From a virus: DNA of 53,319 bases. Position numbers and translations under genes: made by a program. Below are positions 20,996 through 27,651 of this stretch, one piece after another; position 1 is the stretch's first letter; every line of letters starts with the position of its first letter. The stretch lies in IMG/VR virus record IMGVR_UViG_3300030106_001611, positions 1-53,319 of that record. One strand, given 5' to 3'. The notes beneath the pieces are model-generated. The model ran no database searches and was not told the DNA's origin. It worked only from the letters and a program-made list of their open reading frames with translations.

Positions 20996-21477
20996 AGTAC
21001 AATACCTCGCATTTTTTAGATAAACTTATTGAACATGAAGGCATGGTTCTAACGGTATACCAAGATACCCTTGGCATAGACACTATAGGTATAGGTCGTA
21101 ACTTAAAAGACAGAGGTATTAGTAAAGAAGAATTAGACTATATGGATATACCCAGTATAGATGTGATATATGAGCATGGTATAACAGAGGCTGATGCAAG
21201 ATACCTCGCCATGAATGACATTAAAATTGTAGAAAACGAACTTTGTAAAGTCCACCCGTGCGTAGAAGAATTAGATGCGGTTCGTCAACTTATAGTTATG
21301 GACATGGCCTTCAACATGGGAGTTCCCCGCCTCTGTAAATTTAAGAAAATGTGGGCTGCAATAAAAGAACAAAAGTTTGAATCTGCAAGTCTTGAGATGA
21401 TGGATTCGCGTTGGGCACGTCAGGTGGGCCGACGAGCGAGTATACTTTCAGATGCTATGAAAGCAGGGGAATTTTAA
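20992..21477 (+). CDS. Lysozyme (endolysin), T4 lysozyme family GH24
   Basis: The gene encodes 161 residues. ATG at 20992 overlaps the preceding stop in ATGA, and a longer frame from 20944 is rejected for that reason. The catalytic triad spacing is that of T4 lysozyme: E16 (IEHEG), D25 (VYQDTLG) and T31 (DTIGIGRN), i.e. E-x8-D-x5-T. The C-terminal part shows LIVMDMAFNMGVPRLCKFKK and DSRWARQVGRRA, the family core helices. It cleaves the N-acetylmuramic acid to N-acetylglucosamine bond of peptidoglycan. No signal peptide is present, so release depends on the holin. Confidence 0.9.
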   Translation: MKYNTSHFLDKLIEHEGMVLTVYQDTLGIDTIGIGRNLKDRGISKEELDYMDIPSIDVIYEHGITEADARYLAMNDIKIVENELCKVHPCVEELDAVRQLIVMDMAFNMGVPRLCKFKKMWAAIKEQKFESASLEMMDSRWARQVGRRASILSDAMKAGEF

Positions 21478-21723
21478 ATGTCAAAGGAAATGGTTTGTGG
21501 TGGTAAGAGGTATCGAGTTAGTGATGATGCTAGATGCGTAGATGGTAAAGTAACAGGTTCAGCAAAAACATATTTGGGAAAAGCTGAGAGTCTGGCATCA
21601 CAAATAAATTTTGGGGGTTCTAAGGGTCGTAAAGCTTCCCCTAGCAGTGAAAAAAGTATAGCGGAGTATGCGTCTGACTTTGCCAAAGCAGGCATGAAAT
21701 TAATTACAGGCAAATCAGATTAG
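21478..21723 (+). CDS. Small protein after lysozyme, unknown
   Basis: The gene encodes 81 residues starting one base after the lysozyme stop. The N-terminus has two cysteines (MSKEMVCGGKRYRVSDDARCVDG), compatible with a small zinc or disulfide loop. The rest is serine/lysine-rich (SKGRKASPSSEKSIAEYASD). There is no membrane span and no recognised family. The next ATG follows directly after its stop. Confidence 0.6.
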   Translation: MSKEMVCGGKRYRVSDDARCVDGKVTGSAKTYLGKAESLASQINFGGSKGRKASPSSEKSIAEYASDFAKAGMKLITGKSD

Positions 21724-21915
21724 ATGGCTTTATCATCAAAAATACTACTGTTTTGCATAGTGCTTGGTGATTCGCCTGATAGGTGGGACATGGAAGCAGA
21801 GGTTGTTCAAGAACACGAGTGGATGTCAAGTTGCCATGTAGCAATAACTGAGAACGGGTTCAAAAACCCTAATGATGTTTGTTTTTGTGTTGAAACAGAA
21901 AGTATTAGACGCTAA
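21724..21915 (+). CDS. Small cysteine protein, possibly exported
   Basis: The gene encodes 63 residues. It has a hydrophobic start (SSKILLFCIVLG), then an acidic middle with C37 and a C-terminal VCFCVETE. It is similar in layout, though less exactly, to the small cysteine proteins at 5405, 20801 and 23390. Its stop overlaps the oxygenase start (TAATG), so the two are co-translated. Function unknown. Confidence 0.6.
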   Translation: MALSSKILLFCIVLGDSPDRWDMEAEVVQEHEWMSSCHVAITENGFKNPNDVCFCVETESIRR

Positions 21916-22997
21916 TGCCACCACGCAATCATAAAGACTGGATTAAGAAACCTAAAGTTGAACATGTTAACTCTTTAATTTATTCTGATTACGGTCTGTA
22001 CGTGCAAGAGTTAGAGAATATCTTTTCTAAAGTTTGGGTGCCTATGTGTCACATCAGTGAGATGCGAAACAAGGGAGACTTTAGAACAACACGCATTGCA
22101 GACAAAAGAGTTATTGCAATCAACATTGATGGTGAACATGTTCAAGCTTATTATAATACTAACGATATTGACCATCGTAAACCTGCTGGAACTATTACCT
22201 ATGATTTTGCTACCGTAGAAAAACCCTTACATTGTGAAGTAAAACATGGCGGTATGGTCTGGGTAACACTAGACCCTAATCCAACGCAGAGTGTAGAAGA
22301 GTGGACGTGCGGCGCATTTGATTGCATTGCAGATGCCATTGACGCAGAAGAACTGGAAGTATTTCACTATCACAAAGCTGTCATAGACACAAACTACAAA
22401 TTATGGCACGATACTAATTCAGAGTTCTATCACGACTTTATGCACTACTTTAATCGTGTTTCAGGATTTAATGATGAGTATTTCGCTAGAAAGAATATTC
22501 CTTTTGATAATGGTCATGTTAACGTCAGCAGCTTCACTGTTAACTATGAAGAGTATGACGGATTTGAAGATAGGGGGGAGTTATCTTTTCCCAATCTGCC
22601 GCCCAACCAGTGGTACATGGTTGACTTATTCCCCGGTTACAACTTTAACCTACGTGGCAGTGCCTATCGCAGTGACAGTGTAACACCACTAGGACCAAAC
22701 AAAGTATTGATTGAGTTCCGTGGTTACGGTTTGCGTAGGGACACAGAAGAAGAAAGACAGACTCGTATCAAGCATCATAACTCCATATGGGGTCCGTTCG
22801 GTCGCAACCTGCACGAAGACCTGATTGGTGTCACAGGCCAAGGTACAACAATGCGAGAGGGTACCGAACCGCGAAACATTTTACACGGACGACACGAAAA
22901 CAGTACAATCCACGATGAAGTAGGTATGCGTCACTACTACAACGAGTGGTCTGAGTGGATGCAGGTAGATGCAAGCAATCCAAAAATAGCGGCTTAA
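21915..22997 (+). CDS. Ring-hydroxylating-oxygenase-like protein lacking the Rieske cluster
   Basis: The gene encodes 360 residues. The N-terminal region aligns in order with the alpha subunit of Rieske oxygenases (IFSKVWVPMCHISEMRNKGDF; then VIAINIDGEHVQAYYNT). However, the CxH...CxxH motif is absent: after YYNTNDIDHRKP the chain passes straight to the last Rieske strand (GGMVWVTLDPNP). The catalytic domain keeps NYKLWHDTNSEFYHDFMH, with E170 at the usual bridging-acid place, H173 and H177. The His spacing is Hx3H rather than the usual Hx4H. D302 follows in HEDLIGVTGQG. It belongs with the gene called methanesulfonate monooxygenase in HMO-2011-type phages, but without the cluster it cannot receive electrons normally. 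It lies amid lysis and membrane genes. Confidence 0.8.
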   Translation: MPPRNHKDWIKKPKVEHVNSLIYSDYGLYVQELENIFSKVWVPMCHISEMRNKGDFRTTRIADKRVIAINIDGEHVQAYYNTNDIDHRKPAGTITYDFATVEKPLHCEVKHGGMVWVTLDPNPTQSVEEWTCGAFDCIADAIDAEELEVFHYHKAVIDTNYKLWHDTNSEFYHDFMHYFNRVSGFNDEYFARKNIPFDNGHVNVSSFTVNYEEYDGFEDRGELSFPNLPPNQWYMVDLFPGYNFNLRGSAYRSDSVTPLGPNKVLIEFRGYGLRRDTEEERQTRIKHHNSIWGPFGRNLHEDLIGVTGQGTTMREGTEPRNILHGRHENSTIHDEVGMRHYYNEWSEWMQVDASNPKIAA

Positions 22998-22998
22998 A

Positions 22999-23397
22999 AT
23001 GCCAACGAGAGTTAATGAAAATACGGAAGTTGCGTTACCACTACGTAACATAATAGGCATGGTTGCTGCTGCTTCTATAGCAACTTGGGCATACTTCGGT
23101 ATTATAGAAAGACTAAATCAGATAGAAACTAACATCACCATGATGGAATCTGATTTAGCACAGAATACAGAGTTTCGTATAAAGTGGCCTCGTGGCGAGA
23201 TGGGCAGTTTACCAGCGGACAGTGAGCAATTTATGCTTATTGAACATTTGGCTAGTGAACTAGAAAAACTGCAGACAGACATAGAAGGTGGTAAAGCTCC
23301 ATACGACCAGCAGCAGAAACTAACGCTGGAGTTTTATGAAAAGCGCATTACGAGCCTAGAAGAAAATATAGAGAAGCTGCGGAACGGCGATGATTGA
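22999..23397 (+). CDS. Membrane-anchored coiled-coil protein
   Basis: The gene encodes 132 residues. A polar N-terminus is followed by one membrane helix (residues 17-36, NIIGMVAAASIATWAYFGII). The remainder is helical and charged, with a likely coiled coil (SEQFMLIEHLASELEKLQTD; YEKRITSLEENIEKLR). I recall similar proteins (LPLRN-helix-WAYFGIIERLN) in marine podoviruses. The topology, an inner-membrane anchor with a periplasmic coil, resembles an i-spanin, but this is not proven. It lies 1 base after the oxygenase gene. Confidence 0.65.
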   Translation: MPTRVNENTEVALPLRNIIGMVAAASIATWAYFGIIERLNQIETNITMMESDLAQNTEFRIKWPRGEMGSLPADSEQFMLIEHLASELEKLQTDIEGGKAPYDQQQKLTLEFYEKRITSLEENIEKLRNGDD

Positions 23398-23596
23398 AGC
23401 TACCTTTGTATTATTACTGGTTATGGCTGGAGAACGGGTAGAATACACGCCTTATCAATCTCTGTCTGAGTGTTTGTCTGTACGCCGTAAAATAAAACGT
23501 AACGTGGGTCCAACCAATAACTTTGACCAAAAGTGGTCGTGTAAAGAGTTAAAGGTAAAAATAAAGGATGGAGAAATAATAGAATTTGTCAATTAA
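23390..23596 (+). CDS. Small cysteine protein with hydrophobic N-terminus
   Basis: The gene encodes 68 residues. It has a hydrophobic start (MIEATFVLLLVMAG), C28 in SLSECLS and C51 in KWSCKEL, then a charged beta tail (LKVKIKDGEIIEF). It shares its layout with the genes at 5405 and 20801. It overlaps the preceding membrane protein gene by 8 bases. An exported or membrane-associated role with one disulfide is plausible; the function is unknown. Confidence 0.65.
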   Translation: MIEATFVLLLVMAGERVEYTPYQSLSECLSVRRKIKRNVGPTNNFDQKWSCKELKVKIKDGEIIEFVN

Positions 23597-23614
23597 ACAA
23601 ATAAGGATAAAATA

Positions 23615-23875
23615 ATGCCTATAACGGTAGAACCAAACGGAAAAAATTATTCTGATACGCCACGTAAAGCTGCTCCTAGTGAAGAACTAAAAGGGGATGA
23701 TGGTGCTAATTCCATGAACACCCGTATTCAAAAACAAAGAATGGACAATCGTGGAAGAATTGCTAAAGGCAGAGTAATAAGAATGACGCCGGGGTTTCCC
23801 TCTACAAGAGATGCTAGAAGTATGTTGAGGAAAAAAAGATTAGCTGAAAAACGTAATGACCCTGTTTCAACCTAA
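23615..23875 (+). CDS. Basic protein, unknown function
   Basis: The gene encodes 86 hydrophilic residues. ATAAGGAT lies upstream of ATG at 23615. It is basic in its second half (MNTRIQKQRMDNRGRIAKGR; ARSMLRKKRLAEKRN), likely disordered at the N-terminus and helical at the C-terminus. No family is recognised. It lies between small membrane protein genes. Confidence 0.6.
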   Translation: MPITVEPNGKNYSDTPRKAAPSEELKGDDGANSMNTRIQKQRMDNRGRIAKGRVIRMTPGFPSTRDARSMLRKKRLAEKRNDPVST

Positions 23876-23895
23876 CCAACAAACGAGGACAACGA

Positions 23896-24375
23896 ATGAT
23901 TGCAGAAACCCTTGCGGGTATTGCTTTAGTAAAGAGTGCCGTAGACGGGATAAAATCTGCAATAGGAACAGCAAAAGATGTTGGTGAAATTGCAGGGCAC
24001 ATTGACAATCTCTTAACTGGTGAAAAACAAGTACAACAACAGAGGGCCAAGAAGTCTGGTGTCGGTGTAGGTGACCAGTTTGGTATCAAATCTGTTGCAC
24101 AAGAAATCATAGATGCACGACTTGCACAAGAACAAGTTCAAGAAATGCGAACCATGATTGACATGAGATTCGGTCCCGGCACGTGGCAATCCATAGTTGA
24201 CGAACGTGCACGTCGCATAAAAGAAGCAAAAGAAGCAGAGAGAGCGGCAAGGATTCAAGCAAGACGCGAACATGAAGAGTTCATGGAAGGTTTGAAACAG
24301 TCTGCTTTGGTTAGCTTAGTTATAGCAATAGCAATAGGTTTATTCTTTGCATTCCTTGTGTTTCTCCCAAAATAA
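23896..24375 (+). CDS. C-tail-anchored helical protein
   Basis: The gene encodes 159 residues. An N-terminal amphipathic region (IAGIALVKSAVDGIKSAI-like) precedes a long charged helix (SVAQEIIDARLAQEQVQEMR; RARRIKEAKEAERAARIQAR) and a single C-terminal membrane span (SLVIAIAIGLFFAFLVFLP). I recall similar proteins in marine podoviruses near tail genes. This topology could anchor a phage protein at the inner membrane or in the virion; the function is not known. A strong promoter begins 1 base after its stop. Confidence 0.65.
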   Translation: MIAETLAGIALVKSAVDGIKSAIGTAKDVGEIAGHIDNLLTGEKQVQQQRAKKSGVGVGDQFGIKSVAQEIIDARLAQEQVQEMRTMIDMRFGPGTWQSIVDERARRIKEAKEAERAARIQARREHEEFMEGLKQSALVSLVIAIAIGLFFAFLVFLPK

Positions 24376-24376
24376 C

Positions 24377-24405
24377 TTGACTAAACAAAGTTTTTAGATT
24401 ATAAT
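24377..24405 (+). promoter_or_regulatory. Strong promoter for the tail operon
   Basis: TTGACT (24377-24382), a 17-bp spacer and a perfect TATAAT (24400-24405) match consensus at 11 of 12 positions. It lies 19 bases before the next ATG and should drive the tail and internal-protein genes to 42.5 kb. Confidence 0.85.
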
Positions 24406-24424
24406 ACTTTCAGGGGGAGAAACT

Positions 24425-24649
24425 ATGAAACAACTTGCAGTAGACGCTCTAAAACATAGATACGAAGGGCAAAAGAAAAGTGCGGAATATGTTATTAAAA
24501 ATTACTTCTTTCATCCGGCGGCAATTGGAGAGCATCCTGACTTGCTTGCAGAAATTGACAAGGCTCTTAAAGATTGGGACGAAGCAAATGGTAAATTGGA
24601 AGCCTTGGAAAACTTTGAAGATGACAGGTATGAAACGTTGTTTGATTAA
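24425..24649 (+). CDS. Small helical protein, unknown
   Basis: The gene encodes 74 residues. AGGGGGAG lies 7 bases before ATG at 24425. The product is an acidic two- or three-helix protein (LAVDALKHRYEGQKKSAEYV; LLAEIDKALKDWDEANGKLE). This kind of small protein occurs in many marine phages just upstream of tail genes, without known function. It overlaps the next micro gene by 20 bases. Confidence 0.65.
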   Translation: MKQLAVDALKHRYEGQKKSAEYVIKNYFFHPAAIGEHPDLLAEIDKALKDWDEANGKLEALENFEDDRYETLFD

Positions 24650-24749
24650 GTACATTGGCTGGGGTTTGCTGTATTGCGGCAAGCCCTTTAGTGCTATTGG
24701 AAATTGGTTTTGGAAAAAACACAGAGCAGTATTAGATTTAAACAAATAA
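24630..24749 (+). CDS. Micro protein (39 residues), hydrophobic and basic
   Basis: ATG at 24630 lies within the end of the preceding gene, with ACAGGT just upstream. The product MKRCLIKYIGWGLLYCGKPF followed by SAIGNWFWKKHRAVLDLNK has a short hydrophobic stretch, two cysteines and a basic aromatic C-terminus. A membrane-associated peptide is likely. About 105 non-coding bases follow before the connector gene. Confidence 0.5.
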   Translation: MKRCLIKYIGWGLLYCGKPFSAIGNWFWKKHRAVLDLNK

Positions 24750-24854
24750 TACGGCATCAACCAAAAAATACATTATATAAAAAAGACGACTTGGTTAAGG
24801 TTGCAAACTTACCCGGCGGCATGAAACGATATAAACTAAAAGGCAGTAAAGTAA

Positions 24855-25919
24855 ATGGCTAGTACATATCTGCAACTTGTAAATGAAGTCCTTCGTGACA
24901 TGAACGAAGTTGAGTTGACTTCTGCTACGTTCGCTTCTTCTCGTGGCGTTCAAACTACCGTAAAAGATTACATCAATCGCGCGATAGCAGATATTATAAA
25001 CTCTGATTTGAACTGGCCTTTTACTCATACAAAGGGTTCTGTAGACGTGATTGCGGGTAAAGCCCTTTACAGTCACGCTTCAATATCAACTACGTTAAAG
25101 TATGTAGATTACGACAATATGTTCTTACAGCCAAAGGACTATATTACTAATGGCATATATGAAGTAGACGGAACTTCAAGTATAGCAGGGTGGACAACAG
25201 TCGGTGGCACACCCGCTGCAAGCACAAAATTTGGTAACACACTTTTGCTTACGAGTGCTGAAGCTACTCAAGAAATATCAGACTTAATAGTAGGTCGTTC
25301 CTATACAGTTTTAACACAAACAAGCGGGGCTACTCTTACACTTGAAATTGGAACGAGTGCGGGTGGGGCACAAACAAAATCTAGTACCCTCACTGTAACC
25401 AATGCTAACGAAGTTTTACTTACAGAAACAACTTTTACAGCAACGGCAACGACACATTTTGTTAGTTTTACAGAGGCTGCAGGAAGTGCTGCATTTGTAA
25501 AGCTTGTAACCCTTAGTGAAAACCTTAATCCTGTGCCCTTAAAATATCTTTCTTACGAAGAATACACAGAAAGATTTAGAGAACGAGATTCCAAAGCTGA
25601 TGTTGATAAGTTTGGCGACCCTCAATATGTGTACACGACATACAATGATGAGATTGGACTCACCCCTATACCAGACACAAGCAACAGAACTCTTGAGTTT
25701 GACTACTATGTAACAAACACCGCTTTGTCTGCATCTACAGACACAAGCATTATACCCACACGGTTCGAACCTGTGATAGTATCACGAGCAAAATACTACA
25801 CGTACATGTTTCGTTCCGATACGCAGACAGCACAGTTTGCACTAAAAGAATACGAGGATAGCTTGAAGCGTATGCGGGTCGAGCTACTAAACAGAAAAGA
25901 TTATATGAGAGCAGTATAG
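24855..25919 (+). CDS. Tail tubular / head-tail connector protein with inserted beta domain
   Basis: The gene encodes 354 residues. The N-terminal 95 residues (STYLQLVNEVLRDMNEVELT; DYINRAIADIINSDLNWPF) and C-terminal 130 residues (VPLKYLSYEEYTERFRERDS; FEPVIVSRAKYYTYMF) look like the gp4/gp11-type connector below the portal of T7- and P22-like phages. Between them, residues 99-224 form a separate beta-rich insertion (GNTLLLTSAEATQEI, IVGRSYTVL, SGATLTLEIGTSAGG, TTFTATATTHFVSF). It has the strand order of carbohydrate-binding (CBM4/9-like) modules. The insertion probably projects outward from the tail ring. Confidence 0.78.
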   Translation: MASTYLQLVNEVLRDMNEVELTSATFASSRGVQTTVKDYINRAIADIINSDLNWPFTHTKGSVDVIAGKALYSHASISTTLKYVDYDNMFLQPKDYITNGIYEVDGTSSIAGWTTVGGTPAASTKFGNTLLLTSAEATQEISDLIVGRSYTVLTQTSGATLTLEIGTSAGGAQTKSSTLTVTNANEVLLTETTFTATATTHFVSFTEAAGSAAFVKLVTLSENLNPVPLKYLSYEEYTERFRERDSKADVDKFGDPQYVYTTYNDEIGLTPIPDTSNRTLEFDYYVTNTALSASTDTSIIPTRFEPVIVSRAKYYTYMFRSDTQTAQFALKEYEDSLKRMRVELLNRKDYMRAV

Positions 25920-25920
25920 T

Positions 25921-27651
25921 ATGCCCGATTTAGAACTTCAGGGTGTATCCCCACTATCATTCAACTGTGAGGGGGGTCTTGTATTAAACAGGTCCACCTT
26001 TATCATGCAACCCGGTCAGGCACTTGAGTTGGAAAACTTTGAGCCAGATGTTGGTGGTGGATATAAACGCCTACTGGGGTTTAGACCTCTTGTAAATCAA
26101 ATTGTGCCTGAAACAAACGTTTCATCAGAAGCCGTGCTTCTATCAACCAAGTTTAGTAATTTTGTGTTGGCTGCTAGGGGGGATAAAATATTTAGCTCTG
26201 CATCGACAGAGTTATCAATAAAAATAGTTTCTACTACAGCCATGACGGGAGCAGGAACTATCACAGTTGACAGCACAGCAGGGTTTAGTGCTAGTGGCAC
26301 AATCCAAATAAATTCAGAAATATTCACATACACTGGTAAATCTGCAGGTGCATTTACAGGAGTTACACGAGCAACCGGGGGTACAACAGCAGCCAATCAT
26401 GCAGTTACAGATGTGGTTTCAGAAACATGGACAACTAGAGATACAGGAAGAACCAACGCTGCACGATACAACTTTGAGAAATACAACTTTGATGGTAACG
26501 ATAAAATAATTGTTGTTGACCAAACTAACGCCCCCACAATATTTAACGCCTCATTGACGGCCAGCGATGTAAGTGAGAGTTCTGTATCAGGGGCAAAACA
26601 TGTAGTTGCCTTTAAGAATCACATGTTTTATTCCGGCATGTCAGGCACACCACAAGAAGTTGTGTTTAGTGAGCCGTTCGACGAGGATGGTTTTAATGCT
26701 AGTGATGGTGCTGGAAGCATTAAAGTAGATGATACCATTGTCGGCTTGAAAGTCTTCCGTGACAACTTGTTTATCTTCTGTGAAAACAGGATATTTAAGT
26801 TAGGTGGTAGTAGCCTGAGTGACTTTGCTATTGTACCTGTTACTAGAAACATTGGTTGCATAAATGGGTTTAGTATTCTTGAATTTGCAGGTGACTTGGT
26901 ATTTTTAGGTCCAGACGGACTTCGTACTGTTGCTGGTACGGCTCGTATTGGTGACGTTGAGTTGGGAACAATAAGCACCAACGTGCAGCAGTTGTTTAGG
27001 GAAAACCTTGACGATGCTGATGCGTTTGTTTCTTTGGTTATACCGGACAAGACGCAATACAGAATATTCTTTTCAAAAGCTACAGGCATAGCTAGTGCGA
27101 CTATAGGCGTGATTGCAGTGATGAAAGGACAGGCGTTCGAGTTTTCTACGATGAAAGGCATACGCCCCTCCTGTGCAGACACTGTGATTGAAGATGGTGA
27201 CGTTGTTGTTTTACACGGCGGTTTTGACGGGTTTGTTTATAGGCAAGAAAAGGGCAACACGTTTGATGGCACCCTTATAAACGCAAAGTACAGAAGTCCC
27301 GACTTAAATATGGGGGACCCCGGCGTTCGCAAACATATGCAAAGAGTTAATATTAACTACGCACCGGAATCAACCATCGACGCTGATTTATTTGTACGAT
27401 ATGATTATGAATCAAACACATCAACAAGACCTGCTGCATATCCTTTAGATAGTACGAATGTTGCAGGTATTTATGGCACATCAGTTTACGGGAGTGCTGT
27501 GTACGGGGGGCCTTCGCAACCCATTGTTAGAAAAGCAGTGGAGGGTTCAGGGTTTGCAGTTGCTTTGCGGGTAGAAGACGGGGCAACCGCCACAGCCCCA
27601 TATACCCTAAAAGGGTTTCAATTAGAATTTCAAGTGGGAGCGAGAAGGTAA
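25921..27651 (+). CDS. Tail tubular protein B (nozzle)
   Basis: The gene encodes 576 residues. It resembles T7 gp12-like nozzle proteins with a beta-propeller body: FEPDVGGGYKRLLGF near the N-terminus, then KHVVAFKNHMFYSG, LKVFRDNLFIFCENRIFKLGG, ILEFAGDLVFLGPDGLRTVAG and ADTVIEDGDVVVLHGGFDGF as repeated blades. Residues 98-165 carry a small inserted module (INSEIFTYTGKSAGAFTGVT) that I recall as a recurrent tail-protein insert. It forms the tail tip and closes the DNA channel. The start lies 1 base after the connector stop. Confidence 0.82.
   Translation: MPDLELQGVSPLSFNCEGGLVLNRSTFIMQPGQALELENFEPDVGGGYKRLLGFRPLVNQIVPETNVSSEAVLLSTKFSNFVLAARGDKIFSSASTELSIKIVSTTAMTGAGTITVDSTAGFSASGTIQINSEIFTYTGKSAGAFTGVTRATGGTTAANHAVTDVVSETWTTRDTGRTNAARYNFEKYNFDGNDKIIVVDQTNAPTIFNASLTASDVSESSVSGAKHVVAFKNHMFYSGMSGTPQEVVFSEPFDEDGFNASDGAGSIKVDDTIVGLKVFRDNLFIFCENRIFKLGGSSLSDFAIVPVTRNIGCINGFSILEFAGDLVFLGPDGLRTVAGTARIGDVELGTISTNVQQLFRENLDDADAFVSLVIPDKTQYRIFFSKATGIASATIGVIAVMKGQAFEFSTMKGIRPSCADTVIEDGDVVVLHGGFDGFVYRQEKGNTFDGTLINAKYRSPDLNMGDPGVRKHMQRVNINYAPESTIDADLFVRYDYESNTSTRPAAYPLDSTNVAGIYGTSVYGSAVYGGPSQPIVRKAVEGSGFAVALRVEDGATATAPYTLKGFQLEFQVGARR

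Noticed and set aside
24791-24862. TTG-started 23-codon frame before the connector gene
   Set aside because: The peptide VKVANLPGGMKRYKLKG looks protein-like and may be a remnant of a small gene, but there is no ribosome site or normal start codon.
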